The position numbers were made by a program, and so were the translations under genes. DNA of 64,000 nt from JAPOXR01 sp965219635 (GTDB taxonomy: Bacteria; Pseudomonadota; Alphaproteobacteria; Rhodobacterales; Rhodobacteraceae). Shown piece after piece: positions 9,801 to 18,881 of this stretch. The number at the start of each line of letters is the position of its first letter. The first letter of the stretch is position 1. Below the pieces are notes generated by a model. It was given only the letters and a program-made list of their open reading frames with translations, ran no database searches and was not told where the DNA came from. The stretch is from contig OZ244783.1 of assembly GCA_965219635.1 (NCBI GenBank), forward strand, positions 3,348,001 through 3,412,000, given 5' to 3'.

Positions 9801-12065
9801 GTTTCTTGCCTCTTCAACTGAATTCACCCGGAGGGAGGATGGAAAAATCTGAACCAGGTTTTCCTCACGGGAAATCAGGGCTGCTTCTTCAAGCCATGCA
9901 ACGGCTGTACGCATGCGTGTGTCGTCAGTGGTGGAATCCTGCTCAAAGGCATTCTCGTCATCCGCAGTGAGGATTTCGCCTGTTGTGGCGACGACCTTTC
10001 CGTTGAAGCGCTTCCTGCGGTCCAGGTTGCGGAGCGCCTTTAGAACGCCGTTGATTTGCCATGCGTTGATCCTTGAGCTTGCCGACATCCCGAACTGGCG
10101 CTCAACATCTTCAGGCGCATATAGCAGCACACAATGCGCCTTTTCACGATCCCGGCCGGCGCGCCCGGCTTCTTGGAAGTAGTTCTCAAGAGATCCGGGA
10201 ATGTCGGCGTGGACAACCAGCCGGACATCCGGCTTGTCGATACCCATGCCGAAGGCGTTGGTTGCAGCGATGGCGCGCAATTCGCCGCCGATGAACCTCT
10301 TCTGGACATCCTTCTTGGACTCAGGTTGCAGGCCCGCGTGGAAATGGTCAGCCTCAAGGCTGTGCAACTGCAGGAATTCGGCAACCTCTTCACTCTGCCG
10401 GCGTGTGGCACAATAGATGATGGCGCCGCCGGAAATGGTTTCAGGCAGATATGTGTCGAGGACCTGATGAATATGGCCAAACTTCTCCCCGCCTGATGTG
10501 GGGACGACCTCGAACGTCAGATTGCTTCGTTCGGCGCCGCCGTCGAATACGGAGAGCTCAATTTCGAGTTCATCCCGGAAGTAGCGCGCTATGTCATCAA
10601 TCACGTCCGGCTTTGCGGTTGCGGTCAGGCATAACACCGGTGGCACCGGTTCATTGGCTGCCTTTTCCCGTATGAAACGGCCGACATAACGGTAGTCGGG
10701 GCGGAAATCGTGTCCCCAGCGTGACAGGCAATGTGCCTCATCCAGCACCCAGCTACCGATTTGCCTTTGATCCAGAACTCGGCGGAATGATGTGCTGCGT
10801 AGTTGCTCAGGCGACACGAGAACCATACTGGCATCGCCGAGCCGCACCCGGTCCAGAGCATGAGAGCGTTCAGGCATCGAAAGCAGCCCGTTGATGGTCA
10901 CGCAGGAACCGATCCCTTTGGTTTCCAGCCCTGAAACCTGGTCGGCCATGAGTGCTACCAAGGGCGATATGACAACTGTCAGCGCCCCGGTCTTGTCATA
11001 GCGTGACAAGGCGGGAACCTGATAGCAGATCGACTTGCCTGTGCCTGTGGGCAGGATGCCGAGAACATGATTTCGCTCCATCGCGGATGCTGCGATGGCA
11101 TGCTGCAAGGACCGGCCACCCTCATCAGCCGGTTCCGGCCGATAGTCGTCGAAACCGAACCAGCGTTTCAGCTCGCGTCGCGGGTCATGCCGTTCCCGGC
11201 ACCAACGGCAGCTGGGATTAGAACATGACGTGTCCCTGAGCCCTTGTACCAGTCGTCCAGCCTCCGGAAACTGGTGGCGAACCCAAGGAGGCATTACCGA
11301 ATTGCCTCCAGCAACCGACAACCACGCAAGCGCGAAGGTGAGCGCCCAACCGCCAATGTCTGCCTGTTCGACAGTCTCCTGTCCGTTTGTCACGCATGCA
11401 GCGTCTTCAAGTAGTCTGGAAATGGCCAAACGGGCTTCCGTCTCTGATGGCCGAGGTGAATTCCGGATGATGGAGAAGAATCCGTTCAGTGCCCGGTCGG
11501 CGAAAGCCGGGTTAGGAGTGGTTAGCCTGTGCCAAGCGGCCAGCAGGTCAGGATTATTAACCTGCATCTTGTGCAGTGCCTCAAACTGTTCTTCGAAAAG
11601 TTGCAGGCAAATCCGGGAGTCGAGTTCCGGGTCGTTGATGCTTCCGCGGAGTATGCCGCCATCCTGGTAGTGTTTGACGAGGCGGTGGTAGGGGTTGCTG
11701 GGAAAGGCCAAAGGGCTGAGGCGGAGCGTGTCCACGACAGGTAGCCGGAGCAGTTGCATGTCCGGCATTGCAGCCCGCAGGTGTGGGATATCGAACTTGA
11801 TGATGTTGTGGCCGAGGATGAAGGATGCCCCCTCGGCAAATCTGTCCAGCCGGGCGAGGTCATTCGCCGTCCCTCCACCGGAAATTCCCTCTTTGCTGCT
11901 ACTGCTTACCGCCCCGAACTTGCGGATCCTGTCGTCCTTGGGTGAGACTTCAAGATCTATGGAAACAAAACTGGAAAGAAATGGGCTGTCACTGATTGCT
12001 GGTATGGCACTTGGTGCTGCCTGAGGCAGGCCTGGCACGCTTTCGTTATCCGTCGGGAAGTTCAT
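6885..12065 (-). CDS. Fused DnaQ-like exonuclease / RecQ helicase / UvrD helicase
   Basis: A 1,726-residue protein with three enzymatic parts. (1) About residues 30-170: 3'-5' exonuclease-like DEDD fold with SIDLEVSP, GHNIIKFDIPHL and NDPELDSR. (2) About 320-720: RecQ-type superfamily 2 helicase with Walker A LPTGTGKS, VLDEAHCLSRWGHDFRPDY, and TNAFGMGIDKPDVRLVVH plus YFQEAGRAGRD. A CSNPSCRWCRERH cluster just before it may bind zinc. (3) About 1130-1640: UvrD/Rep superfamily 1 helicase with LAGPGSGKTRV, WILVDEYQDI, VGDDDQNIYAF, LTAHGAKGLEF and YYVAMTRAR. Both motors look intact. An upstream TTG at 12119 is in frame, but the ATG at 12065 is the first ATG; neither has a clear Shine-Dalgarno, so the start is uncertain. 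Expected role: DNA unwinding and end processing in repair or anti-phage defence (inference). Confidence 0.9.
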   Translation of the reverse strand: MNFPTDNESVPGLPQAAPSAIPAISDSPFLSSFVSIDLEVSPKDDRIRKFGAVSSSSKEGISGGGTANDLARLDRFAEGASFILGHNIIKFDIPHLRAAMPDMQLLRLPVVDTLRLSPLAFPSNPYHRLVKHYQDGGILRGSINDPELDSRICLQLFEEQFEALHKMQVNNPDLLAAWHRLTTPNPAFADRALNGFFSIIRNSPRPSETEARLAISRLLEDAACVTNGQETVEQADIGGWALTFALAWLSVAGGNSVMPPWVRHQFPEAGRLVQGLRDTSCSNPSCRWCRERHDPRRELKRWFGFDDYRPEPADEGGRSLQHAIAASAMERNHVLGILPTGTGKSICYQVPALSRYDKTGALTVVISPLVALMADQVSGLETKGIGSCVTINGLLSMPERSHALDRVRLGDASMVLVSPEQLRSTSFRRVLDQRQIGSWVLDEAHCLSRWGHDFRPDYRYVGRFIREKAANEPVPPVLCLTATAKPDVIDDIARYFRDELEIELSVFDGGAERSNLTFEVVPTSGGEKFGHIHQVLDTYLPETISGGAIIYCATRRQSEEVAEFLQLHSLEADHFHAGLQPESKKDVQKRFIGGELRAIAATNAFGMGIDKPDVRLVVHADIPGSLENYFQEAGRAGRDREKAHCVLLYAPEDVERQFGMSASSRINAWQINGVLKALRNLDRRKRFNGKVVATTGEILTADDENAFEQDSTTDDTRMRTAVAWLEEAALISREENLVQIFPSSLRVNSVEEARNQLTGKDLQPDYRRRLLRITETLIHASADEGVSTDELMGISGLSAEGVRRALYDLERLGIASNDTVLTAFVHAGVERSSRKRLEQATQLETSLIDHMRELEPDMDKNGKSMLHLRHAAQFLRDEGLSDPLPEKLWRIIRSISFDGRGEDGAGGSISVRRVDAEAVSVTLRRSWNDLALAARLRREAAGHLLEHLLGCLPEKSRGVDLLAETTFGKLVEAIESDMILKSRIKRTDKLMDRALPWLHEQDVIRLNKGLTVFRPAMTIHLRHRERRGFTKADFTPLELHYKGQTLQVHVMAEYAERGLSSMRDALRLSRDYFSNREGAFLEEWLPGRDKEIGRQTTPASWQAIVDSLNDPVQKRIVADDREQTNVLVLAGPGSGKTRVIVHRIAYLVRVRRENPRSILALAYNRHAAVEIRRRLRDLIENDARGVTVLTCHALAMRLGGSSFVRQSERPDDSIFQEMMHRAIELLNGKGLLPEEADEQRERLLAGFRWILVDEYQDIGPDEYELISALAGRTLNEDTGKLSLFAVGDDDQNIYAFKGSSVEFIRRFEEDYGPKPIYLLGNYRSTHHIISAANSVIEPAADRMKSGQPITIDRARLKSAPGGSWEERDPVSHGKVQILHEGSDMVQQAQIAVDELQRLASLDPNWEWSRCAVVARQWKFLEPVRACCEINDIPSQMGNEEIPSFWHLRDTREFVNWLHDRDPAVVDGTALAEWAAGRPDDNWNQLLRQAVEEHAQETGGGSTPVSSVIEWLAEWGREIRRRPRGLMLLTAHGAKGLEFDHVVVLAGGWKNASDEERRLYYVAMTRARQTLSLARLGRSHPFLAPLADHLSTTHRARTDPPHPAPEQLLRLIRTRLSDVDLGFSGRWNEDHRIHRDIAALSPGDELELSPTEHGRLLLRNAEGRTVGRMAKSFCAPDGMRCRSVNVYAVTTRRRVETSPEYLSGVKCDEWEVVLPEFVFEPLAGNPS

Positions 12066-12406
12066 TCTTGACCGAACGGCACTGTCAGCCGGAGAGACAC
12101 AATTCTGGAAACGAAACAACCGGCATGATCAGAAGCGGCGCAGTTCCTTGACCTGGACGGATTTGGTCCATCCACATATTGAAGATACCCACAAGCGCTT
12201 GAAGATTCCAGCGCGTCGATACCAGTTGCTGCGGAACAACAATCACGACGGCAATTGAGAGCCAACCTGCCGGAAGAGAAAGCATGCCTCCAGTTTGCAA
12301 ACCATGGATCCGGCAGGCCGCTCACGGGAGCCCGGTTATAAGAAGGCAGGAAATTGGCGATCGCTCATTGGGGCCGGGCCAGGGCATCATCACCAGCTTA
12401 CGTTGC
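12066..12406. other. Intergenic, helicase promoter region
   Basis: 341 bases with no convincing coding frame. It must contain the promoter of the giant helicase; I could not identify a distinct operator or terminator. Confidence 0.5.
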
Positions 12407-12898
12407 TCAGATGCTCAGCACGATGAGCGTGCCAATACCCCAGATGAGTGCAAGCATGTGAGTATGCTGGCCGTGGTCGCCATACCAGTAGTAGAAGCGT
12501 TGACCGCCGATCAGCATGCCACCCCAGACACTGCAAAAGACCAGTGCGCCTGCCCCGGCGAGTAGATGTGGAATCCCTCCATCCCACAGTCCGAGCAACT
12601 GCCCCCCGAGCGCCAGAACCCCCGCAGAGAGCAGCAGCGTAGCAGTGAGTTCAACTACGACGATTATGCCAAACAGGAACCTGATCGTGCGTGGATTGTC
12701 TATGCTTCTATGACCTACGCGCGCCTTGACCTCGGGCCAGTCAGCGAGAGCATCCATCCGCAAAACTTCTGCAACAGCGTCGCGGTTGATGTCCGGGTAT
12801 CGGATGTTGTCCAGCACGCCCAATGCCATCCACCCCGCTGGCAATGCAGTGAGCACGGTCTGGATAACAAGCAAATGAACTTCCGCCATTCCCTGCAC
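12407..12898 (-). CDS. DUF2165 small integral membrane protein
   Basis: A 163-residue membrane protein of the DUF2165 family: VLDNIRYPDINRDAVAEVL after the first helix, HRSIDNPRTIRFLFGIIVVV, then two more hydrophobic segments and the family ending GGQRFYYWYGDHGQHTHM. Function unknown for the family. The GTG start directly abuts the stop of the upstream EamA gene and has GGAG four bases before it; the ATG at 12889 is an alternative. Last gene of a minus-strand run that starts with the FrhB-like gene. Confidence 0.85.
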   Translation of the reverse strand: MQGMAEVHLLVIQTVLTALPAGWMALGVLDNIRYPDINRDAVAEVLRMDALADWPEVKARVGHRSIDNPRTIRFLFGIIVVVELTATLLLSAGVLALGGQLLGLWDGGIPHLLAGAGALVFCSVWGGMLIGGQRFYYWYGDHGQHTHMLALIWGIGTLIVLSI

Positions 12899-13795
12899 CT
12901 ATCTCCGTGATGGTTTTCTGTTCGGGTTCCAGTTTCGGTTTTTGGCCAGGCGCAGGGCTGAATGTATGCTCAGCGTGACTATGATGAGGGCGCCACCGGC
13001 GAGGGTGTAAGGGCCAGGATTCTCGGCAACGGCAATCCAGACAAAGAGGGGGCCGAGGATCGTCTCAAGCTGCGTGATCAAGGCTACTTCAGGCGCCGGC
13101 AGATAACGAGGACCCAGACTGATGAGCGCAATAGCCAGGGGCTGGAGAACCAGGCCATTCGCCAACAGGAGGCCGAACTGCAACTCGGTCAGTTCGGCAG
13201 CCGTAGAAAACGGCCAGAATACGAGCCCGACCAGGAGATACCCAATCCCGACAAAGGGAATTGCCGACTGTGCGCGGAGGTGCCGCACGGCAACAAAAAA
13301 TCCTGCAATCACAACAGCGTTCAGGATGGCCCATGCCAACCCTCGCAGTCCCTCACCGTCAGCGGCGCCAGCCGCAACGATCATCATCCCGACAATGGCA
13401 AAGAAGAGTGCAACTGCCGTATCCCGGCGGATTCGTTCGCCGAGGAATGCCCAGGCCATGAGTGCTGCCAGCAGGGGCATGATCGCAAAAGTCACCAGTA
13501 CATTGGCTACAGATGTGTGTGAGATGGCCATGTTGAAGGAGAGCATCGAAACCGCGTTCAACGCGACCAGCAGCAACCCGATCCACCCACTGGCTCTGAC
13601 TACCGGCCAGAAGTTGCGCCGGTAGACAAGCGCACAGCCGACCAGAATGACGAGGCCGGCCAAGGTTCCCCGCCAGGCGGTAAGGGTCAATCCATCGGCC
13701 CCGATCAGGCGCAACATCAGACCGTCCGGCGAAAACACCAGCACACCCGACAGGGTCAGGATCAGGCCCAGCCGATGATTGTCCTGGCCGGTCAT
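12899..13795 (-). CDS. EamA/DMT-family transporter
   Basis: A 298-residue inner-membrane protein with two repeated five-helix EamA domains. Typical phrases are LILTLSGVLVFSPDGLMLRL, LTAWRGTLAGLVIL and the C-terminal PAPEVALITQLETILGPLFVW, where the drug/metabolite transporter family keeps its Glu and Pro residues. The C-terminal tail is basic. Members export or import amino acids, nucleotides and other small metabolites; here it follows a CoA-pathway operon, so export of a by-product or accessory uptake is possible but unproven. Separated by 61 bases from the dehydratase gene. Confidence 0.88.
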   Translation of the reverse strand: MTGQDNHRLGLILTLSGVLVFSPDGLMLRLIGADGLTLTAWRGTLAGLVILVGCALVYRRNFWPVVRASGWIGLLLVALNAVSMLSFNMAISHTSVANVLVTFAIMPLLAALMAWAFLGERIRRDTAVALFFAIVGMMIVAAGAADGEGLRGLAWAILNAVVIAGFFVAVRHLRAQSAIPFVGIGYLLVGLVFWPFSTAAELTELQFGLLLANGLVLQPLAIALISLGPRYLPAPEVALITQLETILGPLFVWIAVAENPGPYTLAGGALIIVTLSIHSALRLAKNRNWNPNRKPSRR

Positions 13796-13856
13796 TTGAC
13801 CCGATTCCGGTAAAGGACAGGAATTCGTTTACCCACCAGCGGCAGTCCGTTACAGC

Positions 13857-14807
13857 CTACTCGACGGCGAAATCGGCCCAGGCCCGTGTGACCACGGCCC
13901 CTGAGGGCCGTTCGGCAACAATTTCCAGGCTGGCTGTTCTTTCGCCATCATGATCCTCGATCCCGGTTATCTCACCGCGATAGGTCAGGATATCGCCAGG
14001 CCAGGTCACATCAAGGAAACGGGCCTTGAACCGGCGCAGCTGTTCGACACCAAGCCAGGAGACGGCATAGTTGCAGAGCAGCCCTGCATGGTACATGCCA
14101 ACGCCAAACCAGGTCGGAAAGCCCTCTGCCTGGGCCGCGTGGCTGTCGTGGTGCCCAGCGCCGTAACTGCCGGTCGTGATCTGGTAGCGCACGCAATCCG
14201 TTAGCGTATGGGGCGGCATCGTGACCGGCCCTGCCGTGTCACCGGGCTTCAGAACGGCCGCATTACTGCGCTCTATCGCCATGAATTCGTTCCGCTCCTC
14301 CCGGTAACCCATGAAGTTGGTGCTGGTGGCAGTTGTTTCCGGCGACGGGTCCTCCGGTACATCCTCAGGAACGACGGAAGTTGAGAGAAGTGTCACTCGA
14401 GGCTCATCGGAGCCGGCGTCGCGGAAGACGCATTTCATGCGATAGAAGGTCAGCTTGCCTCCCCTCCGGCCGTGCTTTTCCCAGATGTTGTCGACCCAGG
14501 TGCGGGCAACCAGTTCATCCCCGGCGCGCGGTTTCGGGCCGTGAAAGATAAACTCCTGTTCCCCGTCCAGTGACATGGCATCGGCCATGTCCAGCACTTC
14601 AAGGCCGGAGTTGCGCGGCTCTTCCAGCATGTAGCCCCAGATATAACCGGCGATGATCGGCAGGGTTGGAAACATGACCGGGTGGCGTCCCTCGTGAAAC
14701 TCCGGGTGGAAGGCATGAAGGGCTGACGCAAATTCCCGCTGCTTGCCGAGTTCGATCGGGAATTCGAAGTCCGGTCCGGAAAGTCCGATGAATTTGTCAT
14801 ATGCCAT
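13857..14807 (-). CDS. MaoC-like double hot-dog dehydratase (FAS1-like dehydratase domain)
   Basis: A 316-residue protein with two hot-dog halves. The N-terminal half (about 1-150) is FAS1-dehydratase-like (FHEGRHPVMFPTLPIIAGYI, FIFHGPKPRAGDELVART); the C-terminal half (about 195-316) has QITTGSYGAGHHDSHAAQ and YHAGLLCNYAVSWLG, a MaoC-type layout. Enzymes of this kind hydrate or dehydrate 2-enoyl-CoA/3-hydroxyacyl-CoA, often for branched or dicarboxylic substrates. GGAAG lies six bases before the ATG, and the gene starts 12 bases after the acyl-CoA synthetase, implying a shared pathway on a CoA thioester. Confidence 0.85.
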   Translation of the reverse strand: MAYDKFIGLSGPDFEFPIELGKQREFASALHAFHPEFHEGRHPVMFPTLPIIAGYIWGYMLEEPRNSGLEVLDMADAMSLDGEQEFIFHGPKPRAGDELVARTWVDNIWEKHGRRGGKLTFYRMKCVFRDAGSDEPRVTLLSTSVVPEDVPEDPSPETTATSTNFMGYREERNEFMAIERSNAAVLKPGDTAGPVTMPPHTLTDCVRYQITTGSYGAGHHDSHAAQAEGFPTWFGVGMYHAGLLCNYAVSWLGVEQLRRFKARFLDVTWPGDILTYRGEITGIEDHDGERTASLEIVAERPSGAVVTRAWADFAVE

Positions 14808-14819
14808 TTCCGGCTTCCT

Positions 14820-16943
14820 TCAGTTGCTGAGTTCGATGAGCGCGTCGGTGGCGGTCACGCTTCCGTCGCGGCACACGATCAAGGGATTGATGTCCAGTGC
14901 AATCAAGCGATGCCGGTTCGCAGCCGTGTAGGCCGCGACGGCGCTGGCAGCAGCGGTGATCCGGTCATTGATTTCACTGGACAGACTGCGCGTGGTTCGA
15001 GAGGTCCGGACAAACTCCGCGAGATCGGCGTCCGAACAGGGCAGGAGGATCGAGTTGGCGAGGCCAATATCCTCGATTGCTGTCCCGCCCAGGCCAAGGA
15101 CAAGGGCATGGCCGAAGCGCGGCTCGTACTTGACGCCGAGGATCAGTTCCATCTGCCCCTCTGTCACCATCTTCTCGACTAGAACGCGCTTGAGCAAATG
15201 GCCACCCTGTTCAAGGCGCTCTGCCATCTCCTCCATCGCGGTGCGCACCTGTGAAGCCGTCCCGAGCGACAGGGCAACGCCGCCCGCCTTCATCTTGTGT
15301 GCAAGAACCGGTTCGAGAACCTTGAGCACCACCGGGAATCCGATCTCCAACGCGGCGTCGGCTGCAGCATCCGGGGTCGTCGCAATACTGGACTCGGGTA
15401 CATCCAGCCCAAGGTTCCCCATCGCGGACTTCCCCTCCGCCTCGTTCAGCAGGCTGCCTGAGGGTGGCAAGCCGGGGTCTGGCGGCAGGCCGAGTTCCTG
15501 TCCTGCGGCATTCTTGAACCGTTCGCACCAGCCAATTGTGGTGCCTACCGCTGCCATGGCATCGTTGAGTCCCTGAAGCGGCACAATGCCGTTTGCGATC
15601 AGGTGCTCGCGTTGAGGATAGGGCATGTGTTCCGGAAGGGTTGCAGTCACCACCCCGCAAATGCCGACTTCACGGCATGCCTTGATGAAGGCATCGCGGG
15701 TCGGATTCAGGACGCTTTCGCGCGGATCGATCGTGCCATCCTGGCGCGAACGATAGCCGTTCAGGATCATGGCGATGTCATAACCGTCGGCCATCATGGT
15801 CTGAAAGCAGCGCTGAAGCGCCGGTTCGTTCTCCATCGAGAAGATATCCTCGCCGGCAAAATAGGCGTTGTAATCGAACGGGTTCGACACGGCCGCGAAT
15901 TCAGGGATCTGCTGGCGGAGACTTTCCGTTACGGGCGGCGACGTCATGGGAAACTCGATACCCGTTCCTTCTGCGGCGTCCGCAGCCAGCGCCTTTTCGC
16001 CGCCGGAATTGGTGAGCAGCGCCATCTTTCGCCCTGTGGGCCTGCGCGGGATGGTCAGCATCTTGAGTGTCTCATCCAGCAGGGACAGTGAATTGACGCG
16101 GATCACCCCTGTGCGGGCGAAGAGCGCGTCGATCATGTCTTCCGGTGCCACCAATGCCCCGGAGTGGGTCTGGGCAACCTCGGCGCCCTTTGCACTCGCT
16201 CCCGTCTTGAGCGCGACGACAGGAACTCCCTTTTCCAGCGCCAGCGACGCGGCCTGGCTGAACGCGACAGGGTCGCCGATGTCCTCCATGAAGAGGCCAA
16301 TTGCGGTCACGCGCGGATTCTCGGCGAGAACGGCGATGTAGTCGGCGATCTCGAGAACAGCCTGGTTGCCGACGCCGATCATGACCGCAGCAGTTAGCGA
16401 TCTCTGGTTGATCGAGTAATTGAACAGCACACCGCCGCTGGCCGAGACAATTGCCACCCCCTTTTCCATGTGCCGGGGTTCGTGGTCATGCACAGGCCAC
16501 AGGGCAATTCGGTCGAAGTAATTCAGGAAGCCCGTAGAGTTCGGGCCAATGACAGCGAGATTGCCGGCAGCCTGCGCCAGTTCGGCTTGGGCGGCGGCTC
16601 CATCATCTCCCAACTCCGCGTATCCTGCGGCGAAACACACGGCTCCGCCAGCGCCTCGGGCAGCGAGATCGATCAGGAGTCCATTGATCGCGCGTTTTGG
16701 CACATTGAGGAAAGTTGCGTCAGGCGCCTCGGGCAGGTCATTGACCGAAGGGTAGACGGTGCAGCCCGCGAGTTCGGTTCTTGTCGGATGGACGGCCCAG
16801 ATGTCCCCCTCGAACCCGGTGGAGCGGAGCATCTCGATTGCGGGCACATTTGTTGCTCCGCCGACGAATGCTGCATGGCGCGGACTGAGAAGGCGTCTCA
16901 GGTTTTGCCGCAGCAAGCGGCGGTCTGAAGGCGAGTTGCGCAT
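14820..16943 (-). CDS. Acyl-CoA synthetase, ADP-forming (CoA ligase with ATP-grasp domain)
   Basis: A 707-residue NDP-forming acyl-CoA synthetase, the single-chain form. Order: CoA-binding Rossmann domain (FVGGATNVPAIEMLRSTGF, then IGPNSTGFLNYFDRIALWP), succinyl-CoA ligase-like domain with the phosphohistidine region AEVAQTHSGALVAP, and a C-terminal ATP-grasp domain (PVVLKVLEPVLAHKMKAGGV). It would make or break an acyl-CoA thioester with ATP/ADP. An in-frame upstream ATG at 17021 exists but would overlap the preceding gene and the hairpin; the ATG at 16943 is preferred. Neighbours: solute-binding protein upstream, dehydratase downstream, so the imported compound probably becomes a CoA ester. 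Actual acid unknown. Confidence 0.9.
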   Translation of the reverse strand: MRNSPSDRRLLRQNLRRLLSPRHAAFVGGATNVPAIEMLRSTGFEGDIWAVHPTRTELAGCTVYPSVNDLPEAPDATFLNVPKRAINGLLIDLAARGAGGAVCFAAGYAELGDDGAAAQAELAQAAGNLAVIGPNSTGFLNYFDRIALWPVHDHEPRHMEKGVAIVSASGGVLFNYSINQRSLTAAVMIGVGNQAVLEIADYIAVLAENPRVTAIGLFMEDIGDPVAFSQAASLALEKGVPVVALKTGASAKGAEVAQTHSGALVAPEDMIDALFARTGVIRVNSLSLLDETLKMLTIPRRPTGRKMALLTNSGGEKALAADAAEGTGIEFPMTSPPVTESLRQQIPEFAAVSNPFDYNAYFAGEDIFSMENEPALQRCFQTMMADGYDIAMILNGYRSRQDGTIDPRESVLNPTRDAFIKACREVGICGVVTATLPEHMPYPQREHLIANGIVPLQGLNDAMAAVGTTIGWCERFKNAAGQELGLPPDPGLPPSGSLLNEAEGKSAMGNLGLDVPESSIATTPDAAADAALEIGFPVVLKVLEPVLAHKMKAGGVALSLGTASQVRTAMEEMAERLEQGGHLLKRVLVEKMVTEGQMELILGVKYEPRFGHALVLGLGGTAIEDIGLANSILLPCSDADLAEFVRTSRTTRSLSSEINDRITAAASAVAAYTAANRHRLIALDINPLIVCRDGSVTATDALIELSN

Positions 16944-16975
16944 TGGCAAACCCGGATGTCTGGAGATTGGAGGGT

Positions 16976-16998
16976 GGTCCGGCGCAGTGCGCCGGACC
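16976..16998 (-). terminator. Strong hairpin after solute-binding-protein gene
   Basis: GGTCCGGCGC and GCGCCGGACC form a perfect ten-pair stem with a three-base loop, ten bases after the stop of the family 5 binding-protein gene and 33 bases before the acyl-CoA synthetase ATG. No T-run, so partial termination or mRNA protection is more likely than full termination. Confidence 0.65.
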
Positions 16999-17008
16999 GG
17001 TCTGTTGC

Positions 17009-18589
17009 TCAGGCGAACCACCAGCGGTCAATGGCCTGCCAGCCATCAACTGCCCAGTTCGACGCAATGTCGGGACCATGTGCCAGCTTGTCGGAGCGTG
17101 CCCAGACATAGTTGGCGTACATCGGCACGATCACTCCGCCATCATCGCGAACCAGGCGCTGCATTTCGCCATACATGTCGGCCCGCTTCGCCAGATCGAG
17201 TTCGACACGCGCTTCCTTCAGCAAGACATTGAAGCGATCGTTCTGCCAGTGTGTGTCGTTCCATGAGGCATCTGCGGCGTAGACCTGGCTGAACATCCAG
17301 TCTTCGGTCGGGCGGCCGCCCCAGAAGCAGGCGCAGAACGGAACCTTGGTCCAGACATTGGACCAGTATCCATCCTGTGGCTCCCGGATCACATTGATGT
17401 CAAGTCCAGCGGGTGCAGCCGATTCCTGCATCAGGACTGCAGCGTCGACGGCTCCGTTGAAGGCTGCATCGGATGTGTGAAGGTCAATCGCCAGCCGGTC
17501 GTGCCCGGCCTGCTGCAAGTGCCATTTCGCCTTCTCGGGATCATAGACACGCTGTTCGAGGTCGGCAGCATAGAACTGGTTTGGCGGCGCGATCGGATGA
17601 TCGTTTGCAACCCGTCCATGTCCGAAGAGGATCTTCTGCACCATCTCTTCCCGATTCACGGCGAGCTTCAGCGCAAGGCGGACATTGACGTCGTTGAACG
17701 GCGCAGTATCCGTCCACATCGGGAAGGTGAAATGCTGAGTGCCCGTCGTTTCCTCGATGACGATATCGCTCTGCCGTGCAAGCAGGTTCAACGACTTGAG
17801 GTCGACCGAGTCCACCAGATCAACTTCACCGGTGACAAGCGCATTCATTACTGCCGCAATGTCCGGAATCTCCAGGAGTTCGACCGAGTCGAAGAATGCC
17901 CGGTCATCACGCCAGTAATTGTCCTGGCGCTTGAGATCCATGCGAACCCCATACTCAAGATGGTCGATCATGTAGCCGCCGGTTCCGACAGGATCCTGCC
18001 AGTTCACCGTGCCGTCGTCCTGTCCGATACCAATAGGCAGGTGGTAATCGGACATCAGATAGGCAAAGTCCGCATTGCCCTCGTTCAATGTGAACACGAC
18101 CGTGGACGGCCCGTCCGCACGAACATCGGAGATACCTGCAACGATGCCACTGGCCGAGGAACCGTTGGCCGGGTCCCGGTGATGGTTGATCGAGGCGAGG
18201 ACATCTCCAGAATCAAGCGTCTTGCCATTTTGGAATTCGACACCCTGGCGCAGTTCAAAAACCCATTCTGCGGCGCCTGCCTTGCCTTCAAAATTCTCGG
18301 CGAGTTCGCCTTCAAGCGCTCCGCTCGGGCCAATCTCTGTAAGGCTGTTATAGACGGCGCCCCAGCAGCCAGTGTTGTTGAGCGCTCCGGTGCCCCAGGT
18401 CGCCGGATCAAGGGAAGCGCCACTGTTGGCCCCGTTGAGTGCGAAACGGAGGTGCCCTCCGCGTTTGGGCGTTGCGGCAAGGGCCTGGCTTCCAAGGCCG
18501 GTTGCGGCCAAGGCGGTTGCCGCCGCTCCCATCTTGCCGAATTCCCGGCGGTTGATGCCGGTCGCGGACCGGATTGGTTTCTTTATCAT
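17009..18589 (-). CDS. ABC transporter substrate-binding protein, family 5 (peptide/opine type), Tat-exported
   Basis: A 526-residue periplasmic binding protein of the DppA/OppA superfamily. The N-terminus has a twin-arginine signal (INRREFGKMG) followed by an Ala-rich hydrophobic stretch ending SQALA. The mature part begins PKRGGHLRFALNG and includes WVFELRQGVEFQNGKTLDSG (family SBP_bac_5 phrase). AGGAGG sits five bases before the ATG at 18589. The matching permeases and ATPase are probably those at 21123-24548, separated by a FrhB-like gene and a divergent LysR gene. Ligand may be a peptide, opine or other amide; the binding-site residues cannot be assigned by eye. Confidence 0.9.
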   Translation of the reverse strand: MIKKPIRSATGINRREFGKMGAAATALAATGLGSQALAATPKRGGHLRFALNGANSGASLDPATWGTGALNNTGCWGAVYNSLTEIGPSGALEGELAENFEGKAGAAEWVFELRQGVEFQNGKTLDSGDVLASINHHRDPANGSSASGIVAGISDVRADGPSTVVFTLNEGNADFAYLMSDYHLPIGIGQDDGTVNWQDPVGTGGYMIDHLEYGVRMDLKRQDNYWRDDRAFFDSVELLEIPDIAAVMNALVTGEVDLVDSVDLKSLNLLARQSDIVIEETTGTQHFTFPMWTDTAPFNDVNVRLALKLAVNREEMVQKILFGHGRVANDHPIAPPNQFYAADLEQRVYDPEKAKWHLQQAGHDRLAIDLHTSDAAFNGAVDAAVLMQESAAPAGLDINVIREPQDGYWSNVWTKVPFCACFWGGRPTEDWMFSQVYAADASWNDTHWQNDRFNVLLKEARVELDLAKRADMYGEMQRLVRDDGGVIVPMYANYVWARSDKLAHGPDIASNWAVDGWQAIDRWWFA

Positions 18590-18881
18590 GATGTCCTCCT
18601 TTTCTGGATCGGCTCCGGCCGATCACGCTTGCCGAGAGGCGTTACCGGATGCCTGCATTCGGCTCATTAGCCACATGGTGTTGCAGCGGACCTGAAGGCC
18701 CGGTTCGGTTTCACAGCTTACCGGTGAACCTGCTGCTTGCAACCGGACTGTTGCCGCATGATGGCCTTCACCTGCGGTGGTGACCGCATCATCGACGGTG
18801 ATTGGAAGCTTATCTTCCACTGCGCGCGGAAACCGGTCCCTTCCGTATTGCCTTGGTTCAGTTTGATGGTCAATCATCTCA

